Assembly (NCBI RefSeq): GCF_009617595.1
Contig: NZ_WIXK01000001.1
Span: forward strand, 310,001-374,000
DNA from: Tritonibacter aquimaris
Lineage (GTDB): Bacteria > Pseudomonadota > Alphaproteobacteria > Rhodobacterales > Rhodobacteraceae
Direction: 5' to 3'
Length of the DNA stretch: 64,000 nt
The notes under the pieces are model-generated. The model was not told where the DNA came from, ran no database searches, and saw only the letters and a program-made list of their open reading frames with translations. Below are positions 55,050 through 64,000 of the stretch, one piece after another (the first letter of the stretch is position 1; every line of letters starts with the position of its first letter). The position numbers and the translations under genes were made by a program.

Positions 55050-55328
55050 ATGTTTTTAAAGAAAGTTGATGGACCCCGCGCGGTAACTTTGCCCGATGGC
55101 ACCATCATGACACGTGCGGACCTGCCGCCCGAGAAAACCCGTCGTTGGGTGGCCTCACGCAAGGCTGCTGTGGTGCGCGGCGTGCTTTATGGGCTGATTC
55201 CCCAATCCGAGGCCTTGCGTCTTTATGGGCTCAGCGAAGAGGAGTTTCGCAGCTGGGTTGCAGCCGTCGCCGACCATGGCGAAGAGGCGCTCAAGACCAC
55301 ACAGCTTAAAAAATTTCGAAATTCGTAG
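55050..55328 (+). CDS. sciP: CtrA inhibitor SciP (DUF1153)
   Basis: This 92-residue protein matches SciP: MFLKKVDGPRAVTLPDGTIMTRADLPPEKTRRWVASRKAAVVRGVLYGLIPQSEALRLYGLSEEEFRSWVAAV, a small helix-turn-helix fold. In Caulobacter SciP binds CtrA and stops it from activating transcription at certain times in the cell cycle. It lies 119 bases upstream of ctrA on the same strand, the common alphaproteobacterial arrangement. Confidence 0.93.
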   Translation: MFLKKVDGPRAVTLPDGTIMTRADLPPEKTRRWVASRKAAVVRGVLYGLIPQSEALRLYGLSEEEFRSWVAAVADHGEEALKTTQLKKFRNS

Positions 55329-55360
55329 AAAAACACAGGTTTACACCGCCAATATAAGAA

Positions 55361-55408
55361 TTAACAATTATGGTAACGCGGCATTAACCTTTTTCCATCA
55401 CGGTTAAC
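55361..55408 (+). promoter_or_regulatory. TTAAC-rich ctrA upstream region
   Basis: Three TTAAC motifs lie at 55361, 55384 and 55404, with GTAAC at 55373. CtrA half-sites resemble TTAACCAT, so autoregulation is plausible. No exact TTAA-N7-TTAA pair is found. Confidence 0.4.
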
Positions 55409-55447
55409 ACAACCTGAGGGAAACAGAGTACAGGCGGAGACTTCCAT

Positions 55448-56167
55448 ATGCGCATTCTTTTGGTCGAGGACGATCCAACAACAGCAAAAAGCATCGAACT
55501 GATGCTCACCCACGCAAACCTCAACGTCTATTCGACGGACCTGGGGGAAGAGGGGATCGACCTGGCGAAACTCTATGACTACGATTTGATCCTGCTGGAT
55601 CTGGGCCTTCCTGACATGAACGGCCACGAGGTGCTGCGCCAGTTGCGCATGGCGCGGATCGAAACCCCGATCCTGATCCTTTCCGGCGCGGATGATACTG
55701 AAAACAAAATCAAAGGTTTTGGTTTCGGCGCGGACGACTATCTCACAAAACCCTTCCATCGCGAAGAACTGGTGGCGCGTATTCACGCCATTATCCGCCG
55801 CTCCAAAGGGCATTCCCAATCCATCATCAAAACCGGCAAGATCTCGGTTAACTTGGACGCCAAAACCGTTGAGGTTGAAGGTAAAACCGTGCATCTGACC
55901 GGTAAGGAATATCAGATGCTGGAGCTGCTTTCCCTGCGCAAAGGCACCACGCTGACCAAGGAAATGTTCCTTAACCATCTCTATGGTGGCATGGATGAAC
56001 CTGAACTGAAAATCATCGACGTATTCATCTGTAAGTTGCGTAAAAAACTCAGCAACGCGACGGGCGGCGACAATTACATCGAAACGGTCTGGGGCCGTGG
56101 CTATGTTTTGCGCGACCCGCAAGAGGATCAGATGGCGGGTGATACCCCAATGGCAGTTAGCGCCTGA
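55448..56167 (+). CDS. ctrA: Cell-cycle response regulator CtrA
   Basis: This 239-residue OmpR-type regulator has a receiver domain ([20 protein letters not shown]... [20 protein letters not shown], phosphoacceptor Asp at residue 51; Lys in YLTKPFH) and a winged-helix DNA-binding domain (about 120-230: [56 protein letters not shown]). The near-invariant DNA-binding part identifies CtrA. In roseobacters it controls motility, gene-transfer-agent production and competence rather than being essential. A terminator follows. Confidence 0.97.
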   Translation: MRILLVEDDPTTAKSIELMLTHANLNVYSTDLGEEGIDLAKLYDYDLILLDLGLPDMNGHEVLRQLRMARIETPILILSGADDTENKIKGFGFGADDYLTKPFHREELVARIHAIIRRSKGHSQSIIKTGKISVNLDAKTVEVEGKTVHLTGKEYQMLELLSLRKGTTLTKEMFLNHLYGGMDEPELKIIDVFICKLRKKLSNATGGDNYIETVWGRGYVLRDPQEDQMAGDTPMAVSA

Positions 56168-56216
56168 AAGCCTGATGACGGCCAAGCCGCTCCTGCGGAT
56201 TAGTAAAACGTAAATA

Positions 56217-60638
<4,422 letters not shown>

Positions 60639-60775
60639 TCTCCTTGTTCTTGAGATGTTCCAAAAAATTCTGCGCAATGTTCTCATAAAGTTCTTTACAC
60701 GACTCGCTTCACATGAGAACAAAGTAGCAACAAAAGCGTCACAGAACGCAGACACCCTGACTGGAGGCCTGAAAT

Positions 60776-60898
60776 ATGATCGCGCAGCTCAAACAAACTG
60801 TTGAGAATACACAAGGAACCCTGCTGCAAGACGCCATTGGCGCGGCGGCGCTAGTGGTGATGCTGGTGGCGGCGCTGCATCTGCCCGGTCTGATTTAA
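60776..60898 (+). CDS. Small membrane peptide (40 residues)
   Basis: ATG 60776 follows TGGAGG at about nine bases. The frame ends at TAA 60898. It reads MIAQLKQTVENTQGTLLQDA and then a hydrophobic IGAAALVVMLVAALHLPGLI. A short polar, helix-prone head and one membrane span resemble short Rhodobacterales proteins I recall with LLQDA...ALHLP. The strong ribosome-binding site supports expression. Function unknown. Confidence 0.72.
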   Translation: MIAQLKQTVENTQGTLLQDAIGAAALVVMLVAALHLPGLI

Positions 60899-60904
60899 AC
60901 CCGT

Positions 60905-61081
60905 ATTGAGAACATTTCGTGAATATCTGAGATTGCGTCCCATTTCGCAGCGCCTGTTCCTGTCCCGAACGGTAAAACGCGAGCCTGCCGCGCGCGTCCC
61001 GGCTTTATAGCCATCGCACTGCAAAAGTCCCGTTGGTGACGCACACCTGGCCGCCGCATCTTTATGCGGCGGTCTTTTTAT
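60905..61081 (+). ncRNA. Possible structured RNA ending in a terminator
   Basis: No gene is present, but the stretch can fold into a long hairpin. TGCGTCCCA (near 60934) pairs with TGGTGACGCA (near 61034) with one bulge. Further in, TTTcGCAG pairs with CTGCAAA. A small hairpin GGCTTTATAGCC lies on the 3' side. It ends at the terminator hairpin 61050-61081. The shape recalls 6S RNA, but I cannot identify it and it could equally be the 3' UTR of the small gene before it. Confidence 0.3.
61050..61081 (+). terminator. Terminator after the small gene/RNA candidate
   Basis: CCGCCGCAT and ATGCGGCGG form a 9-bp stem with a short CTTT loop and run into CTTTTTA. Confidence 0.85.
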
Positions 61082-61211
61082 GTGCTCTTAACTGCAGCCC
61101 GCCGTTCATTTGGCGCAAAACACCAGGTCTGCGCAGATCCATTGGATCTGGCAGCTGTTCATTGGTCTATTGGATGAATTGTTGCGGATCTGTGCTGGAA
61201 ATCGGATGATT
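61082..61211. other. Gap between terminator and scaffold gene
   Basis: I see no gene or clear regulatory element in this stretch. Confidence 0.4.
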
Positions 61212-61658
61212 TCAGACGTTGGCGTGGATCTGGGCCAGCGCCTCAAGACTGGCATCCAGCGCCAGAAGGATCGAGGCATGGCGGTTCTGGAATTCTCGCG
61301 CAGGGATCAGCACCTCATAGCCGTCAAATGGCGCATCCGGCACGGGGCCGTCTTCGCGCAGCATCGCCTTCAGCTGATCACGCGCCACCTGCAGCTCTGC
61401 CGGGCTGCGGCCCACAACAACATGGCCCAGCACTGCCGCAGAGGCCTGACCCAGCGCGCAGGCTTTCACGTCCTGGCCAAAGGCGCTGATCTTGCCGTCT
61501 TCCAGTTTCAGATCCACAGTCACGGTAGATCCACACATGGGTGAGCGTTTCTTGGCGCTGGCATCGGGTGCATCAAGACGCTCCAGATGCGGAATATCCG
61601 CCGCCAGTTCGAGGATCTTTTGCGAGTAGAGTTTGATCAGATCTGTTTCGCGCGTCAT
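61212..61658 (-). CDS. IscU/NifU-like iron-sulfur cluster scaffold protein
   Basis: This 148-residue protein has the NifU N-terminal fold with the three ligand Cys: Cys42 (KKRSPMCGSTVTVDL), Cys67 (DVKACALGQASAAVLG) and probably others replaced; the usual third Cys near the C-terminus is absent, and the sequence ends without it. It belongs to the widespread short scaffold family near SUF-type systems. Fe-S delivery is inferred from the family. It is divergent from hisI. Confidence 0.85.
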   Translation of the reverse strand: MTRETDLIKLYSQKILELAADIPHLERLDAPDASAKKRSPMCGSTVTVDLKLEDGKISAFGQDVKACALGQASAAVLGHVVVGRSPAELQVARDQLKAMLREDGPVPDAPFDGYEVLIPAREFQNRHASILLALDASLEALAQIHANV

Positions 61659-61744
61659 ATGTCTCTTTCGCCTTGGAGGGCTTTTCCTGTGCCTTGGTTT
61701 GCCTTACATAGGGTGCCAACACCCAGATGCAAAAGGTTTTTACC

Positions 61745-62107
61745 ATGTCATTTGACCCCACCACATTGCGCTATAATGAGGCAGGCCTGATCCCCTGTAT
61801 TGCACAGGATGAAACCAGTGGCGAGATCCTGATGATGGCTTGGATGAATGTGGAAAGCGTACAAAAGACGCTGGACACCCGCAAAGTGACCTATTGGTCG
61901 CGGTCACGGCAAAGCTTTTGGATCAAAGGGGAAAGCTCCGGCCATACGCAGGAGTTGGTTGATTTGCGTCTTGATTGTGATCGTGACTGCCTATTGGCGG
62001 TGGTGCGCCAGGAAGGCCCTGCATGCCACACCAATCGCCGTAGCTGTTTTTACACCGCCGTGCGCGATGGTGAAGAACATGAACTTATGACACCTATGGT
62101 CATGTAA
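61745..62107 (+). CDS. hisI: Phosphoribosyl-AMP cyclohydrolase
   Basis: This 120-residue enzyme opens the purine ring of phosphoribosyl-AMP in histidine synthesis. It has MMAWMNVESVQKTLDTRKVTYWSRSRQSFWIKGESSGHTQ, the zinc-binding DLRLDCDRDCLLAVV and CHTNRRSCFY. It is the HisI domain alone, without a HisE fusion. The start at 61745 is taken after AAAAGG; the longer frame adds six unlikely residues. Confidence 0.95.
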   Translation: MSFDPTTLRYNEAGLIPCIAQDETSGEILMMAWMNVESVQKTLDTRKVTYWSRSRQSFWIKGESSGHTQELVDLRLDCDRDCLLAVVRQEGPACHTNRRSCFYTAVRDGEEHELMTPMVM

Positions 62108-62125
62108 ACGCTGGAAATAAATTTT

Positions 62126-62178
62126 TAAGGGCCCTTTGGGCCCTGCCTCCGGCGGGAGTATTTTTAAAAAGGTGAAAG
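62126..62178. repeat. Inverted-repeat element / bidirectional terminator between hisI and gluQRS
   Basis: AGGGCCC-ttt-GGGCCCT (62128-62144) is followed by CCTCC-ggc-GGGAG and TATTTTT. A T run precedes the first stem, so it can end both converging transcripts. The tract CTCCGGCGGGAGTATTTTT is one I recall as recurring in roseobacter genomes, so it may be a dispersed repeat. Confidence 0.6.
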
Positions 62179-62188
62179 GCGCGGTGCT

Positions 62189-63037
62189 TTAGTTCAAGCC
62201 TACAAGCGCGCGGATGTCTTTGGGGCTGGCGCCATCTTCGCGGTATTTCGCAATGGCGCGCGCATCGTCACGTTTGGCCAATCGCTTGCCCTGATCGTCG
62301 CGGATCAGTTCATGGTGGTAATATCGCGGCGTAGGAAGATTGAGCAGCTTTTGCAGCAGCACATGGATCTGGGTGGCCTCAAACAGATCTTCGCCGCGGC
62401 TGACCTGGGTAATGCCCTGGTCTGCGTCATCCACCACCACCGACAGATGGTAGGAGCTGCCCATATTGCGCCGCACCAGAATGAAATCACCAACCCCATC
62501 GATAAGAGACTGATCCAACAATTCATGGCGGCCGTGAAAGCAGGGACCGTCCTCATTAAACGCCGCAGAACCAATCTGTTGCAGAGCTTTTTCAACGTTT
62601 AGCCGGATCACATCACCCTCTTTTTTGCTGTCCATGCTGCGATGACGGCAGGTGCCGGGATAGATGCGCCCATCGGGGCCAAACTGTGGCACGCCTTCCT
62701 GTGGTGCAGCCGCAGCGGCTTCGATATCCGCGCGTTTGCATGAGCAAGGGTAGGTAAGCCCCTGTTTTGACAACTCATCCAGCGCCTGTTGGTAGCGCGT
62801 TAACCGGTCAGACTGGCGCAGAACCGGTGTGGGCCAGCTGAGCCCCAGCCAGGCAAGATCTTGATAGATCTGCGTTTCCCAATGGTCGCGGGCGCGGGAT
62901 TGATCAATGTCTTCAATGCGCAGCAAAAACAGCCCGTTAGACTCTGATGCGAGGCGCTGCGTCAGCAGTGCAGAATAGGCATGACCTAGATGCAGCGGTC
63001 CCGTAGGAGACGGAGCAAAACGCAGGCGCGGGGTCAT
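62189..63037 (-). CDS. gluQRS: Glutamyl-Q tRNA(Asp) synthetase
   Basis: This 282-residue truncated glutamyl-tRNA synthetase paralogue starts MTPRLRFAPSPTGPLHLGHAYSALL, with the HIGH-like HLGH. CSCKRADIE supplies part of the zinc site and GKRLAKRDDARAIA is the KMSKS counterpart. There is no anticodon-binding domain, as in GluQRS, which charges queuosine of tRNA-Asp with glutamate. ATG 63037 has AGGA at a good distance; ATG 63052 is an alternative. It follows trmFO on the same strand. Confidence 0.93.
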   Translation of the reverse strand: MTPRLRFAPSPTGPLHLGHAYSALLTQRLASESNGLFLLRIEDIDQSRARDHWETQIYQDLAWLGLSWPTPVLRQSDRLTRYQQALDELSKQGLTYPCSCKRADIEAAAAAPQEGVPQFGPDGRIYPGTCRHRSMDSKKEGDVIRLNVEKALQQIGSAAFNEDGPCFHGRHELLDQSLIDGVGDFILVRRNMGSSYHLSVVVDDADQGITQVSRGEDLFEATQIHVLLQKLLNLPTPRYYHHELIRDDQGKRLAKRDDARAIAKYREDGASPKDIRALVGLN

Positions 63038-63056
63038 GTCATCCTGGCTCATGCGA

Positions 63057-64000
63057 TCAGGCAAATTGGGTGAGCCAGCCGCTCCAGGCTTCTTTCGCCC
63101 GATCTGTATAGGCTTTGTAGCGATCCTTGCGGCCGCGACGTCCACCTTTTAGGCCTTCGACCGGACGGAACAGGCCAAAGTTCACATTCATCGGCTGGAA
63201 GGTTTTGGCCTCAGCGCCGCCAGTAATATGGTGGATCAGTGCGCCCATGGCGCTGTCTTGTGGCACCTCTGTCAGATCTTGGCCCAGAATTTCCGCCGCG
63301 GCCATCCGCCCCGCCAGCAATCCCATTGCCGCGCTTTCCACATAGCCTTCAACCCCGGTGATCTGGCCTGCAAAGCGGATGTTTGGTTTTGATTTCAGCC
63401 GCATCTGCGTATCAAGCAGCGTGGGGGAATTGAGGAAGGTGTTGCGGTGAATGCCGCCGAGGCGGGCAAAACGCGCATTCTCCAATCCTGGAATCATTTT
63501 GAAAACATCTGCTTGCGCGCCGTACTTCATCTTTGTCTGAAAGCCGACAATATTAAACAGCGTCCCCAGCGCATTGTCACGGCGTAGCTGCACCACCGCA
63601 TAGGGTTTATCGTCTGGCGCATGTGGGTTGGTCAGGCCAACCGGCTTCATCGGGCCATGGCGCAGGGTTTCACGGCCACGTTCCGCCATCACTTCAATCG
63701 GCAGGCAGCCATCAAAATAGCCCGCGGTTTCACCTTCGTGAAACTCGGTCTTATCCGCGGCCAAAAGCGCGTCGATAAAGGCTTCGTGCTGATCCTTTGT
63801 CATGGGACAATTCAGATAAGCGGTGCGCTCTTCCTCGGTCTCACCCTTGTCGTAGCGCGATTGCATCCAGGCTTTCGACATATCGATGCTCTCGGCATAG
63901 ACAATCGGCGCGATGGCATCAAAAAACGCCAGCGCCTCGGCGCCGGTTTCGCGCTGGATCGCCGCGCCCAGATCCGGCGAAGTCAATGGCCCGGTGGCAA
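63057..64000 (-). CDS. trmFO: Methylenetetrahydrofolate--tRNA-(uracil-5-)-methyltransferase TrmFO (partial, 5' end outside window)
   Basis: The frame is open to the window edge and begins with [34 protein letters not shown], an internal part of TrmFO. Further landmarks are [76 protein letters not shown] and [22 protein letters not shown]. This flavin- and folate-dependent enzyme makes ribothymidine 54 in tRNA. The N-terminal FAD-binding part is outside the window. The stop lies five bases before the alternative gluQRS start, so the two form an operon. Confidence 0.95.
   Translation of the reverse strand, partial: ATGPLTSPDLGAAIQRETGAEALAFFDAIAPIVYAESIDMSKAWMQSRYDKGETEEERTAYLNCPMTKDQHEAFIDALLAADKTEFHEGETAGYFDGCLPIEVMAERGRETLRHGPMKPVGLTNPHAPDDKPYAVVQLRRDNALGTLFNIVGFQTKMKYGAQADVFKMIPGLENARFARLGGIHRNTFLNSPTLLDTQMRLKSKPNIRFAGQITGVEGYVESAAMGLLAGRMAAAEILGQDLTEVPQDSAMGALIHHITGGAEAKTFQPMNVNFGLFRPVEGLKGGRRGRKDRYKAYTDRAKEAWSGWLTQFA

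Overview
This 64 kb window is a chromosomal segment of an alphaproteobacterium, almost certainly of the Roseobacter group (Rhodobacterales). The evidence is gene content and order: a permuted two-piece tmRNA with tag ANDNRAPVALAA, a sciP-ctrA pair, an alphaproteobacterial SspB, a DUF4169 / ribbon-helix-helix pair next to fumC, a trgA-trgB-cysK tellurite-resistance set, the lpxI version of the lipid A pathway, and xerD divergent from aroK-aroB. The DNA is GC-rich and densely coded. I saw no CRISPR array, insertion sequence, integrase of a mobile element, rRNA or prophage.

Layout. 1-7.5 kb: the 3' end of rne, tusA divergent from ccdA, a membrane alpha/beta-hydrolase-like protein coupled to a cytochrome P450, the RHH/DUF4169 pair, fumC, and a secreted unknown. 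7.5-10.3 kb: sspB and a chrB-like/chrA chromate pair, all on the minus strand. 10.4-10.8 kb: the tmRNA gene ssrA. 10.8-12.7 kb: a GntR regulator divergent from acuI, with a strong shared operator. 12.8-21.9 kb: a stress block on the plus strand with a class V aminotransferase, photolyase, cyclopropane fatty acid synthase, trgA, trgB, cysK and a large MscS channel. 22 kb: tRNA-Ser(GGA).

22.3-31.1 kb is the most accessory-looking part. It holds a seven-TM/AraC regulator, a serine hydrolase (beta-lactamase fold) fused to RTX calcium-binding repeats, a glycine-zipper lipoprotein, an SDR/NmrA-like protein, a 780-base AT-rich gap, and a 1061-residue LamG-like/RTX/Hint protein. No type I secretion genes are present in the window.

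31.2-42.1 kb: a CorC-type membrane protein, xerD, a secreted unknown and a 49-residue membrane protein on the minus strand; aroK-aroB-trpB on the plus strand; ssb, a lytic transglycosylase, an AraC regulator and miaA. 42.2-53.8 kb: the envelope and translation cluster pyrH-frr-uppS-cdsA-rseP-bamA-ompH-fabZ-lpxA-lpxI-lpxB. The dxr gene that usually sits between cdsA and rseP is absent and about 370 noncoding bases lie there instead. 53.8-64 kb: mnmA, sciP-ctrA, ligA-recG, a 40-residue membrane peptide gene followed by a possible structured RNA, an IscU/NifU-like scaffold gene, hisI, gluQRS and the 3' part of trmFO running off the end.

Functional assignments rest on motifs and family resemblance read by eye; no database search was run. 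Start codons were chosen from ribosome-binding sites, overlaps and family N-termini and are noted where uncertain.
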